Source: Actinomycetota bacterium (GTDB taxonomy: Bacteria > Actinomycetota > Acidimicrobiia > Acidimicrobiales > JACDEA01). Taken from it: a stretch of DNA of 16,174 nt. The notes under the pieces were generated by a model. The model was not told the origin of the DNA, ran no database searches, and was given only the letters and a program-made list of their open reading frames with translations. The position numbers and the translations under genes were made by a program. Shown in pieces: positions 1 through 7,340 of the stretch. The stretch lies in contig JACDEA010000012.1 in the NCBI GenBank assembly GCA_013816725.1, positions 1 through 16,174 of the forward strand. Direction: 5' to 3'. Every line of letters starts with the position of its first letter. Within the stretch, counting starts at the first letter, position 1.

Positions 1-1
1 G

Positions 2-1267
2 GTCGACGCCAGCGCTCCGCTAGCCAGCGGGAACCCGACGGCCGACGCCGGCGGGGTTGGTTCCGTCGCCGTGGCGGCTGGCGGCACCGCGGGGGCGGCG
101 TCCGGTCCGTCGACCGCCGCCAATCCTGGGCGCCCGGGGGCGACGGTCTCCTGTGCCGCACCGTGCGCGCCTCTGGTGCTCGGTGCCGTCGGCACATGGT
201 CGGGCCTTGTCGGCCAGAACGTCGTTGGTGGGCTGCAGGCCCTGCGCGCGTGGGTTGCGTCGGTCAACGCCGGCGGCGGGCTCGCGGGTCACAAGGTGCG
301 CCTGGAGGTCGGCGACGACGGCGCCGACCCAGCGCGCCACCGCGCCCTCGTCCAGGAGTTCGTGCAACAACGGCGCGTGGTGGCTTTCGTCTACAACGCT
401 GCGGTCTTCTCGGGTCAAGCGAGCGTCTCCTATCTCGAAGAACATCGAATCCCTGTGGTGGGTGGAGCGGGCACGGACCCGTGGTACACGACGAGTGCGA
501 TGTTCTTTACGCAGGTGATCGCCGGCACCGTCGCCATCGAAGCGACGACGGCGAGCTACGGCCGGTCGGCCAAAGCCGCCGGCATCTCGCGGCTCGGGCT
601 CGTCACGTGTAGCGACGGCGTGCAAGTGTGCCAAGACACGCAACGAGACGTCCCGAAGTACGCGGCCAAGTACGGCCTGAACCTGGTCTACACGGGCCAG
701 GCTTCGCTGGCGGCGCCCGACTTCACCGCGAACTGCCTTGCCGCGCGCGACGCCCACGCCCAGATCCTCTACCTCGCGCTCGACGCCAACTCATACACGC
801 GGTTCAGCCGGGCCTGCGTCAACGTGGGTTACACGCCGAAGTACGGCATCGCGCAGCCGGTGATGCTCGAAGACATCGCCAAAGATCCCAACCTGCAGGG
901 GTCGCCCGGCGTGAGCTACACGGCGCCCTTCTTCTTCAAGGGAAACCCGGCCATCGCCGAGTTCCAGGGCGTCATGGGCCGGTACGCACCGGGGATAGCG
1001 CTCACGGGGTCAGCCAGCCTGGGGTGGTCTTCGGCCAAGCTGCTCGAGGCGGCAGCCCGCAAGCTCTCGGGCACGCCAACATCGGCGGACATTCTCGAAG
1101 GGCTCTGGTCACTGGCCGGCAACGACCTCGGCGGCCTGACCGCGCCGCTTCGTTTCAAGCGCAACGCGCCCAACGTCCCGTCGGTGTGCTACTGGCAGGT
1201 GATCGTGGCCAGCAAACAGTTCCAGACGCCTGACGGCGGCCAGCGCCACTGCGAAGGTGGCACATGA
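2..1267 (+). CDS. ABC transporter substrate-binding protein, Liv/HAAT type (5' partial)
   Basis: This is an extracytoplasmic solute-binding protein of the Peripla_BP_6 (leucine/amide-binding) type, expected to deliver amino acids or related amides to the permease and ATPases encoded downstream. The frame is open to the window edge, so the true start and signal peptide are probably upstream; a GTG at 71 is internal and gives a protein without a leader. Visible family features are the first strand LVLGAVGTWSG, the segment DDGADPARHRALVQEFV typical of the first lobe, then VVGGAGTDPW, and TAPFFFKGNPAIAEFQGVMGRYAP in the second lobe. Several Cys residues (two near the visible N-terminus, others near GLVTCSDGVQVC and the C-terminus) could form disulfides. 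Its stop overlaps the next ATG (ATGA). The family call is firm; the substrate is unknown. Confidence 0.85.
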   Translation, partial: VDASAPLASGNPTADAGGVGSVAVAAGGTAGAASGPSTAANPGRPGATVSCAAPCAPLVLGAVGTWSGLVGQNVVGGLQALRAWVASVNAGGGLAGHKVRLEVGDDGADPARHRALVQEFVQQRRVVAFVYNAAVFSGQASVSYLEEHRIPVVGGAGTDPWYTTSAMFFTQVIAGTVAIEATTASYGRSAKAAGISRLGLVTCSDGVQVCQDTQRDVPKYAAKYGLNLVYTGQASLAAPDFTANCLAARDAHAQILYLALDANSYTRFSRACVNVGYTPKYGIAQPVMLEDIAKDPNLQGSPGVSYTAPFFFKGNPAIAEFQGVMGRYAPGIALTGSASLGWSSAKLLEAAARKLSGTPTSADILEGLWSLAGNDLGGLTAPLRFKRNAPNVPSVCYWQVIVASKQFQTPDGGQRHCEGGT

Positions 1268-2478
1268 GGCTCCGTCACATCGGCGCTGCCGCGACCGCCC
1301 TCGCCATCACGGCCGCACTCGTCGTCGCGCCAGCAATGGGCGCCGCCGCCTCCGAGCCATTCGTATTCCGGGGAACGGCGTCGGCCGAAGGCGTGCGCGT
1401 CGGCGTCGTTGCCAGCGGCGCTCCGCTCACCAACCACGTCGTCGACACCGCCAGCCCTATCGCGCAAGCCGCCGTCGACTCGACAGCAGGCTCTTCGGCC
1501 CTGGCGTCGATCGCCTACCCCGGCGACTTCATCGTGACGGCGCCAGGCCTCGTCGCCGGCTTCTCCGGCGGCCGGACCAGCGGCTCGATCCCGCCGTACC
1601 CGCTCGTCGTCATCGCCGGATCGGACACGGTGCCGAAGAGCCACGCGGAAGCGCCAGGCAGCACGATGCAGGCAGCGGCCGACGACGGGAGCGCAGAAGG
1701 ATCGGCCACGACGAGCGGCGGCACTGGTGCGACCTTCTCGGCGTCGGCCAAGGTCACCGCGAGCGCCGCCGGCATCGTCGACGCGAACGCGACCTCCACC
1801 GCCGAGGGCGCGACCATCGGCCCGGTCGTCGTCGGCAACATCACGGCGCGCAGCGCGGCGTCCCGATCAACCGGGCGGCCAGTAACCCGGACGTCCAGCT
1901 TCGCCGCCGCCGGTATCACCATCGCCGGCGTCGGCGTGAGCCTCACATCCGACGGACTCGTGCTGGCGGGGACCACTACGCCGCTGGACGCGTCACCGTT
2001 GACCGCGGTGCTCGCCGCCGCCGGCGTCTCGGTAACGTTCGTGAGGGCCGAGCCGACCGAGGATGGCATCGTCTCCGCCGGCCTGATCATCACCAGGTCA
2101 CAGGATCTGCCCGCCGTGATCACGCCGGCGACGGTGACCTACACGTTCGGACGGGCCGCCGCGGCAGCATCGGTCGCCACGCTCTCGGCGATCGGCGGCC
2201 TCGACCTGTCGCCGGTGGCCGAAAGCAACACGCCGGGTCCCGTGGACGGTCCCTCACTCACCGCTGCCCTCGGGCTGCCGTCCCTCGCAGCCAGCGGGCT
2301 GACCACTGACGCGGCGGGACTCACGGCGGCGCGCCCGACTCGCCGGGCCGGGCAACCGACGGCGCGGGGACTTTTCGACCTCACGACGGTTTACGTCGTG
2401 CTCGTCATGGCCGCGGGGGTGGCTGGCATCATCCTCGAGCTACTCAGACATCTTGGGGTGAGGTTCCTGTGGAACTGA
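1264..2478 (+). CDS. secreted, C-terminally membrane-anchored protein of unknown function
   Basis: I do not recognise this 404-residue protein. It begins with a clear signal peptide (Arg-containing n-region, hydrophobic stretch ITAALVVAPAMGAAAS, likely cleavage near AAAS). A long Ala/Gly/Ser/Thr/Val-rich region predicted to be beta-rich follows, and a single hydrophobic segment at about residues 373-392 (VYVVLVMAAGVAGIILELL) precedes a short basic tail, so the bulk should lie outside the cell. The start is fixed by the ATGA overlap with the binding-protein gene, with a GGTGG-like ribosome site just upstream. It overlaps the next gene by 10 nt. Position inside a Liv operon suggests a surface partner of the importer, but no catalytic or binding motif was seen. 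Confidence 0.75.
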   Translation: MRLRHIGAAATALAITAALVVAPAMGAAASEPFVFRGTASAEGVRVGVVASGAPLTNHVVDTASPIAQAAVDSTAGSSALASIAYPGDFIVTAPGLVAGFSGGRTSGSIPPYPLVVIAGSDTVPKSHAEAPGSTMQAAADDGSAEGSATTSGGTGATFSASAKVTASAAGIVDANATSTAEGATIGPVVVGNITARSAASRSTGRPVTRTSSFAAAGITIAGVGVSLTSDGLVLAGTTTPLDASPLTAVLAAAGVSVTFVRAEPTEDGIVSAGLIITRSQDLPAVITPATVTYTFGRAAAAASVATLSAIGGLDLSPVAESNTPGPVDGPSLTAALGLPSLAASGLTTDAAGLTAARPTRRAGQPTARGLFDLTTVYVVLVMAAGVAGIILELLRHLGVRFLWN

Positions 2479-2765
2479 AGACGTGGCTGCGCGCCCAATG
2501 GGATCGCGTCGTGGGAGGCCTCGGCGTGACTGCCGGCCTTCTCGCCCTGTTCCTCGGATATCGCGGCGTGGCCAACACGCCGTATCCGGCCGAGCAAATT
2601 CCGTACGTCGTGTCTGGTGCAGTCCTCGGCATCGCGCTGATCGGTGTCGGGCTGACGTCGTGGCTGTCCGCCGACCTGCGCGACGAATGGCACAAGCTCG
2701 ACCGTATCGAGCGGCTTCTCGAGACCGCGAGCGATTCGACGAACCCGTCGGCGACCTCCGCGTGA
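2469..2765 (+). CDS. small two-helix membrane protein, unknown function
   Basis: A 98-residue protein starting at GTG, 10 nt inside the preceding gene, with a GGTGAGG ribosome site upstream. It has two hydrophobic helices, about residues 15-31 (VGGLGVTAGLLALFLGY) and 45-66 (IPYVVSGAVLGIALIGVGLTSW). A charged cytoplasmic-type tail DEWHKLDRIERLLETA follows and could form a short amphipathic or coiled helix. It ends in a GTGA overlap with the next gene. No family is recognised. Its place between the binding protein and the permease, and its tight coupling, argue that it is a real gene and possibly an accessory subunit of the importer. Confidence 0.7.
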   Translation: MELKTWLRAQWDRVVGGLGVTAGLLALFLGYRGVANTPYPAEQIPYVVSGAVLGIALIGVGLTSWLSADLRDEWHKLDRIERLLETASDSTNPSATSA

Positions 2766-3199
2766 CGGCCGCGACCGACTCGGCGGCGTGGAACCTCGCC
2801 GGCACATTGCGGCTCGTCATTGTGCAGCTCTTGTGCTTGGCCGCCATCGCCGTGGCCCTCAGCGCGACGGCGAATCGCGCCTCGATCAACGACCAGATCG
2901 TGTGGTTGAACGCGGCGGTGGGCGCCGCCGTCATCTCGGGCGCGGCCAACGGACTGTGGTTGCTCGCTCTGCGGCGGGCGACGGCCACCAAGCGGCGCGC
3001 CGTCCTGAGCCGACTCGATGATGCGGCCGAGCACGTCGCGCTGGCCGGGCCGTCCGCGGCGGTCGACGAACGACTTGTCGCCGTTCGCGGCATGACGCTG
3101 GTGCATCGGGCCGGCTGTCCGCTCGTGGCCGGAAAACCGGTCGCCGCGGCCGCTCCCGCCAGCGGTGCGCGCTGTGGCTGGTGCGCGCTGGGCGCGTGA
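2762..3199 (+). CDS. small membrane protein with C-terminal His/Cys cluster
   Basis: A 145-residue protein of unknown function. I chose the GTG at 2762, which overlaps the previous stop as GTGA; the same frame is open further upstream to an ATG at 2483, but that would overlap the previous gene almost completely and give an Arg-rich nonsense N-terminus. Two hydrophobic helices are visible (LRLVIVQLLCLAAIAVAL and WLNAAVGAAVISGAANGLWLLAL). A basic/acidic stretch and a C-terminal region with the pattern V-H-R-x-x-C-P followed about 18 residues later by C-G-W-C come next. This His/Cys layout resembles small metal-binding (zinc) sites, though that is inference. It ends in a GTGA overlap with the permease gene. 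Confidence 0.7.
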   Translation: MTAATDSAAWNLAGTLRLVIVQLLCLAAIAVALSATANRASINDQIVWLNAAVGAAVISGAANGLWLLALRRATATKRRAVLSRLDDAAEHVALAGPSAAVDERLVAVRGMTLVHRAGCPLVAGKPVAAAAPASGARCGWCALGA

Positions 3200-5076
3200 C
3201 CGACCTGCTCCCGTTTATCGTCGTCGGTCTCGCCGCCGGGTCCCTTTACGGACTCGCCGGCGTGGGGCTCACGCTGACGTACACGACGACGGGCGTCTTC
3301 AACTTCGCTCACGGGGCCCTCGCCGCCGCCGCCGCGTTCGTCTTCTTCACGTTGCACGTCGACTGGGGATGGCCCTGGCCGCTGGCGGTCGCCACCGCCG
3401 TGGTGGTCGTCGGCGCGCTCGGTGGCTTGGTCGTCGAACGCGTGACGCGCAACGTGTCCGAAGCGGATTCGGCCGCCGGCGTCGTCGTCACTGTCGGCCT
3501 GATGCTCGCAGTGCAGGGCCTTGTCCAGTGGCACTACGGCGTGACCACCCGGCAGGTTGCCCCGTTTCTCGCGGGCACTACCGGCCACATCGGTGGCGTC
3601 GCTGTCACCGCCCAGCAAACCGCCGCCATCGTCATCGCCGCGGCGGCGACGGTGGGGTTGTTCGTCTTCCTCCGTACGTCGCGCCTCGGCACCGAGATGC
3701 GGGCGGTCGTCGACAACAGCAGCCTGCTCGATCTGAATGGGAGCAACCCCAACCGGGTGCGGACCGCCGCGTGGATGATTGGCTCGAGCTTTGCCGCGCT
3801 CACTGGCGTCCTGATCGCCCCCTTCCTGGGCCTCGACGCCAGCCTGCTGACGCTTCTGGTGGTCCAGGCATTCGGTGCCGTAGCAGTGGGACGCTTCAGG
3901 AGCCTGCCGCTGACCTATGCCGGCGGTATCGCCATCGGCGTCGGGGCTGCTCTTCTCACGAAGTGGGTGGGCGGCCACACCGTCCTCGCCGGCCTCCCAG
4001 CGGCGCTCCCGTTCCTCGTGTTGTTCCTGGCGCTCGTGATCTGGCCGCCGCCCGCGCTGGCGCGTCAGGCCGCCGGCGGCGTGTCGACGCGGCGGACGAT
4101 CGCGATGCCGCTCAAGGCCAAAGCAGGCGCGGGCATCGTCACGGCCGCGCTGGTCATCGCAGTTCCGCGGCTGGTGGGCGCCAAGTTGCCGACCTTCACC
4201 AGCGGCGCCGGCTTCGTGATCGTTTTCGTCTCGCTGGCGTTGCTCGTTCGCACGTCCGGCCAGATCTCGCTCTGCCACGCGTCGTTCGGCGCGGTTGGCG
4301 CCACGTCCTTCGCCTACTTCGCGTCGTCGTCCGGCCTCCATCTGCCGTGGTTCCTGGCCCTCGTGCTGGCCGGTCTCGCGGTGGTGCCCTTGGGCGCTGT
4401 CGTCGCCATTCCCGCCATCCGGCTATCCGGCCTGCATCTTGCGCTGGCGACGTTTGGATTCGCCATCCTGATGGAGCGGGTGGCTTACCCATCGGCCCTC
4501 ATGTTCGGCGCGCTCGGATTGCGGCGAGCGCCCCGCCCGTCGTTCGCGACCGGTGACACCCAGCTGTTCTATGTGACGGTGGCCGTCGCTGCCGCCGTCT
4601 GTGGTCTCGTCGTGGTCATTACCCGTACCCGCCTCGGCCGGCTCCTGCGCGGCTTGGCCGAGTCACCGTTGGCCCTCAACACGAACGGGCTCAACGTGAG
4701 CGTTGCCCGAATCGTCGTCTTTGCGATCTCCGCGTTCCTTGCCGGGATCGGCGGTGCCCTCTTCGCCGCCGCCACCGGCAGCGTCAACGGGCACAGCTTC
4801 GGCTCGTTCAACTCATTGCTGTATCTCGTCATTCTCGCGGTAGCGGGCCGCGCCCTCATCCCCTCAGCGATCGTCGCGGCGGTCGCCTTGGCCGTGGCCC
4901 CGGCCTATCTGCCCAACGCGTTCGTGGAGTACCAGGGACTCATCTTCGGTTTCACGACGGTTGTCCTCGTGTTGGCGACCACGGTGCGAGTCAACGCTCG
5001 CTCGACCCGCGTCGTGGCAAGGCTCGGCGCCAACCCGGTGCGAGCGCGACTGGTCGAGTCCGGTGCGTCGACATGA
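3196..5076 (+). CDS. fused LivH-LivM branched-chain amino acid ABC permease
   Basis: A polytopic inner-membrane permease that forms the transport path of the Liv/HAAT importer. At about 626 residues it is twice the usual size because the two permease subunits are joined. The first half (to about residue 290) is LivH-like, with FNFAHGAL near residues 35-42 and the helix following TEMRAVVDNS. A linker around RQAAGGVSTRRT leads to a LivM-like half with SGQISLCHASFGAVGATSF, PAIRLSGLHLALATFGFAIL and GRLLRGLAESPLALNTNGLN. I prefer GTG 3196, which overlaps the previous stop as GTGA, over GTG 3181. The gene ends in an ATGA overlap with livG. The family call is firm; the transported substrate cannot be told from sequence alone. 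Confidence 0.9.
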   Translation: MTDLLPFIVVGLAAGSLYGLAGVGLTLTYTTTGVFNFAHGALAAAAAFVFFTLHVDWGWPWPLAVATAVVVVGALGGLVVERVTRNVSEADSAAGVVVTVGLMLAVQGLVQWHYGVTTRQVAPFLAGTTGHIGGVAVTAQQTAAIVIAAAATVGLFVFLRTSRLGTEMRAVVDNSSLLDLNGSNPNRVRTAAWMIGSSFAALTGVLIAPFLGLDASLLTLLVVQAFGAVAVGRFRSLPLTYAGGIAIGVGAALLTKWVGGHTVLAGLPAALPFLVLFLALVIWPPPALARQAAGGVSTRRTIAMPLKAKAGAGIVTAALVIAVPRLVGAKLPTFTSGAGFVIVFVSLALLVRTSGQISLCHASFGAVGATSFAYFASSSGLHLPWFLALVLAGLAVVPLGAVVAIPAIRLSGLHLALATFGFAILMERVAYPSALMFGALGLRRAPRPSFATGDTQLFYVTVAVAAAVCGLVVVITRTRLGRLLRGLAESPLALNTNGLNVSVARIVVFAISAFLAGIGGALFAAATGSVNGHSFGSFNSLLYLVILAVAGRALIPSAIVAAVALAVAPAYLPNAFVEYQGLIFGFTTVVLVLATTVRVNARSTRVVARLGANPVRARLVESGAST

Positions 5077-5849
5077 GCGGTCTCGAGGTCTCCGGTCTGA
5101 CCGTTCGCTTCGGCGGCAATGTCGCCGTGAACAACCTGTCTCTCGAAGCGCCGCTTGGCCGGCTCACCGGGCTGATCGGGCCGAACGGCGCGGGGAAGAC
5201 GACAACGTTCGCCGCCATCAGCGGACTAGTTCGTCCCGACGAGGGCATCATTCGGTTGTTCGACCGCGACGTTTCCGGGCTGGCGGCGCCCCCGCGCGCC
5301 CAGCTCGGGCTCGGCCGCACATTTCAGCGGCCCGAGCTTTGCTCGTCGCTGAGCGTTGCCGAGAATGTCGCGCTCGGTTGGGAAGCGCGGGCGGCTGGCG
5401 GGAACCCGTGGCGCCACCTTGTGCCGCGCCGGACCGACGGGCGCGCGCTGCGCGAAGCGGTTGCCACAGCTGTCGAGCTCTGCGGCATCGGCGACATTCG
5501 CGAACGAAAGGTGGGCTCGCTGAGCGTCGGCCGACGCAGACTCGTCGAGCTCGCCCGCGTGCGGGCGGGCGGCTATCGCCTCCTGTTGCTCGACGAGCCG
5601 TCATCCGGCCTCGAAACCGCGGAGACGACTCGATTCGGCGCGGTGATCCGGCGGATGGTCGACGAAGACGGTGTCGGCATCCTCCTCGTCGAACATGACA
5701 TGGCGCTCGTTATGGAAGTCTGCGACTACTTGTTCACGCTGGATTTCGGAGAGCGCATCTTCGCCGGTACTCCAGCGGCGACCCGGGCGAGCGGCGTTGT
5801 GCGAGCCGCGTATCTCGGCGATGCCGTTCTCCAGGACGCGGCCGGCTGA
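5073..5849 (+). CDS. livG: Liv-type ABC transporter ATP-binding protein
   Basis: A cytoplasmic ATPase of the branched-chain amino acid importer that should pair with the LivF protein and drive the fused permease. Walker A is GPNGAGKTT at residues 36-44, the Q-loop is at GRTFQRP (Gln 85), Walker B is RLLLLDEP at 169-176, and the switch His is in VEHD (His 208). The signature motif is unusual: SLSVGRRR at 149-156 replaces the canonical LSGGQ, with Val for the first Gly and Arg for Gln. Variation at this motif occurs in LivG-like proteins, so the ATPase is probably functional. The start is set by the ATGA overlap with the permease. At 258 residues its length is normal for the family. It overlaps livF by one base (TGATG). 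Confidence 0.9.
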   Translation: MSGLEVSGLTVRFGGNVAVNNLSLEAPLGRLTGLIGPNGAGKTTTFAAISGLVRPDEGIIRLFDRDVSGLAAPPRAQLGLGRTFQRPELCSSLSVAENVALGWEARAAGGNPWRHLVPRRTDGRALREAVATAVELCGIGDIRERKVGSLSVGRRRLVELARVRAGGYRLLLLDEPSSGLETAETTRFGAVIRRMVDEDGVGILLVEHDMALVMEVCDYLFTLDFGERIFAGTPAATRASGVVRAAYLGDAVLQDAAG

Positions 5850-6553
5850 TGCTGCGGATCGACGCGGTCACCGCCGGGTACGGGCACACCACGGTCTTGC
5901 ATGACGTGACCGTGGTGGTCCCCGATGGCTCGGTTGTGGCGATGCTGGGTCCGAATGGCGCCGGGAAGACCACGCTCCTCCGAGTGGCCTCGGGCCTGCT
6001 CGTTCCGTGGAGCGGCCGGTTGATCGTCGACGGTACCGATGCCACCGGCGCGTCTCCGCACCGCCTGCGTTCCTTGGGCGTGTGTCTCGTGCCGGAAGGA
6101 CGGGGCATCTTCCCGAGCCTGACGGTTCGTGAGAATCTCCGGCTGTGCTGTAGAGCCGGGCAGGAGACGTCCGGTCTTGAGCGCGCCCGGGAGTCCTTCC
6201 CGGTCCTGGGTAAGCGGCTGGAGCAGATCGCGGGCACGATGAGCGGCGGCGAGCAGCAGATGCTCGCCCTCGCCCGGGCCTACGCCGGCGACGCCCGCGT
6301 CGTCCTGCTCGATGAGGTCTCGATGGGGCTGGCGCCGAAAGTGGTCGACGAGATCTTCGCCTTCCTCGCCAGGTTGGCTGCCGAGGGCATTTCACTCCTC
6401 CTCGTCGAGCAGTACGTGTCCAAGGCGATGGCCATTGCCGACTATGTGTGCCTGCTCGATCGCGGTGCGCTGTCCTTCGTGGGCGAGCCCGCCGAGCTGA
6501 GCGAGAGCACGATTCTGGCGAACTATCTCGGTGCCGAAGCAGTTGGCGCCTGA
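5849..6553 (+). CDS. livF: Liv-type ABC transporter ATP-binding protein
   Basis: The second ATPase of the importer, 234 residues, which is normal for LivF. Walker A is GPNGAGKTT at residues 34-42, the Q-loop region reads VPEGRGIFPSLTVRENL (the VPEGR form is characteristic of LivF), the signature MSGGEQ is at 131-136, Walker B is VVLLDE at 151-156 followed by VSMGLAP, and the switch is LLVEQ, with Gln where most ABC ATPases have His, as usual in LivF. The ATG overlaps the livG stop (TGATG), so the two should be translationally coupled. This is the last gene of the operon; the next gene lies on the opposite strand. Its classical MSGGEQ motif contrasts with the degenerate motif of its partner. 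Confidence 0.92.
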   Translation: MLRIDAVTAGYGHTTVLHDVTVVVPDGSVVAMLGPNGAGKTTLLRVASGLLVPWSGRLIVDGTDATGASPHRLRSLGVCLVPEGRGIFPSLTVRENLRLCCRAGQETSGLERARESFPVLGKRLEQIAGTMSGGEQQMLALARAYAGDARVVLLDEVSMGLAPKVVDEIFAFLARLAAEGISLLLVEQYVSKAMAIADYVCLLDRGALSFVGEPAELSESTILANYLGAEAVGA

Positions 6554-6685
6554 TCGCCGCAGAAGTGGCTCTGTGGTAGCCGTTGCCACCTTGCGCGCTG
6601 CGGTCCCGAAGGCAGATTGCGTTCGGAGGTCGCCATGCCCAAGCGACGGCTTGATCAGATCTCCTGATACTGCATCGCCCGGAGG

Positions 6686-6704
6686 GAACGGGCCGTTCGA
6701 ACGG
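6686..6704. terminator. possible bidirectional terminator between livF and the toxin gene
   Basis: The sequence GAACGG-G-CCGTTC-GAACGG holds two overlapping perfect inverted repeats, including the 12-bp palindrome CCGTTCGAACGG at 6693-6704. It lies only one base past the toxin stop codon and about 130 nt past the livF stop, between convergent genes. There is no U-tract on either strand. A terminator role is inferred from position alone. The rest of 6554-6685 shows no other clear element apart from a weak 6-bp hairpin near 6583-6599. Confidence 0.3.
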
Positions 6705-6705
6705 T

Positions 6706-7017
6706 TCAGCACGCCATCACCTTGGCCATCGCGTTGCAGACCTCCGGCCAGCGCGAGGGGCGAACGCGCCCGGCGCGCCGAAGAAGGAGATCCACCGGCA
6801 GCAGTTGCACGTTGTCAAGGTTGGCTACACAACCGTTGCGGACCCCCTCGGCCTCGCCAAGCTCGACTTCGGTGGCGATTCCGCGGACTGTTGTTGTGAC
6901 GGGCGCTACCACCACCCTTTGCAGGCGCTCGGCAACTCGCCCTCGGGTCAGGACGACGACCGGGCGGATCTTGTCGAGATCGGCCCACCAAACCTGACCA
7001 TGGGCGAGGCCCTTCAC
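6706..7017 (-). CDS. MazF/PemK-family toxin (endoribonuclease)
   Basis: A 103-residue protein of the MazF/PemK/CcdB-fold toxins, which normally cleave mRNA in a sequence-specific way when not neutralised by the antitoxin. Diagnostic parts are GQVWWADLDKIRPVVVLTR at the N-terminus (the conserved Arg-Pro of the family), VVVAPVTTTVRGIATEVEL in the core, and CVANLDNVQLLPVDLL followed by a basic helix at the C-terminus. The GTG start at 7017 overlaps the antitoxin stop as GTGA, so toxin translation should depend on antitoxin translation. The length is typical. The family call is strong; the cleavage specificity is not predictable. Confidence 0.88.
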   Translation of the reverse strand: MKGLAHGQVWWADLDKIRPVVVLTRGRVAERLQRVVVAPVTTTVRGIATEVELGEAEGVRNGCVANLDNVQLLPVDLLLRRAGRVRPSRWPEVCNAMAKVMAC

Positions 7018-7301
7018 GTGCGGGCTCGCTGTCGGCGACGTTTGGCCGCGAGGCGCTTCACGTCCACAGGGACGTCGCCGTCATATGGCAGGTCGGCCCC
7101 GTCCGGCGTCACCCAGGCGACGTCGGCGTCTGCCGCGTACGGCATCGCGTCCAGAGCTTCTCGTTCACGTTCAGCCTCGAGCGCATCAAGCAATGCCGCG
7201 AGAGCCCGGTCGATGAGCACGCTGTCGTTCGCGCCCGTAAGGCGGCGGCACAGCGTGAGACGTTCACGGTCGACGGTTGTGGAGATGCGCTCGCGAGATA
7301 T
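7014..7301 (-). CDS. MazE-like ribbon-helix-helix antitoxin, apparent ATA start
   Basis: The cognate antitoxin. Read from ATA at 7301 the protein is 95 residues: RERISTTVDRERLTLCRRL forms the strand and first helix of a ribbon-helix-helix DNA-binding domain. ANDSVLIDRALAALLDALEAERER completes it, and an acidic/proline stretch (AADADVAWVTPDGADLPYDG) with a basic tail forms the toxin-binding part. The first in-frame ATG/GTG/TTG is a GTG at 7220, which would cut off the DNA-binding strand, so it is unlikely to be the real start. ATA stands where the pattern expects ATG (M-S-R-E-R-I-S-T-T-V-D) and lies exactly 7 nt after a TACTGT -10 box. It may be a true ATA start, a mutated start that lowers antitoxin level, or a base error. 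The frame ends in GTGA overlap with the toxin. Confidence 0.75.
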   Translation of the reverse strand: MSRERISTTVDRERLTLCRRLTGANDSVLIDRALAALLDALEAEREREALDAMPYAADADVAWVTPDGADLPYDGDVPVDVKRLAAKRRRQRART

Positions 7302-7308
7302 GCCATAA

Positions 7309-7326
7309 ACAGTAGCATGATCATGC
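7309..7326 (-). promoter_or_regulatory. toxin-antitoxin promoter and palindromic operator
   Basis: On the minus strand TACTGT (7314-7309) matches the actinobacterial -10 form TANNNT and is followed by 7 nt and then the antitoxin's ATA, the geometry of a leaderless transcript. The perfect 12-bp palindrome GCATGATCATGC (7315-7326) directly abuts the -10 box. Ribbon-helix-helix antitoxins commonly bind such palindromes to repress their own operon, so this is the natural operator candidate. No convincing -35 was found. Confidence 0.5.
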
Positions 7327-7340
7327 CACGACGGCGGGGG

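Noticed and set aside
2440..4341. Long minus-strand open frame (633 codons) opposite the operon
   Set aside because: It lies antisense to well-supported overlapping genes, its translation is Arg/Asp/His-rich with no family features, and long antisense frames are common in such GC-rich DNA.
6635..6667. Ten-codon frame MPKRRLDQIS after a GGAGG sequence in the livF-toxin gap
   Set aside because: It has a plausible ribosome site but is too short to support without conservation data.
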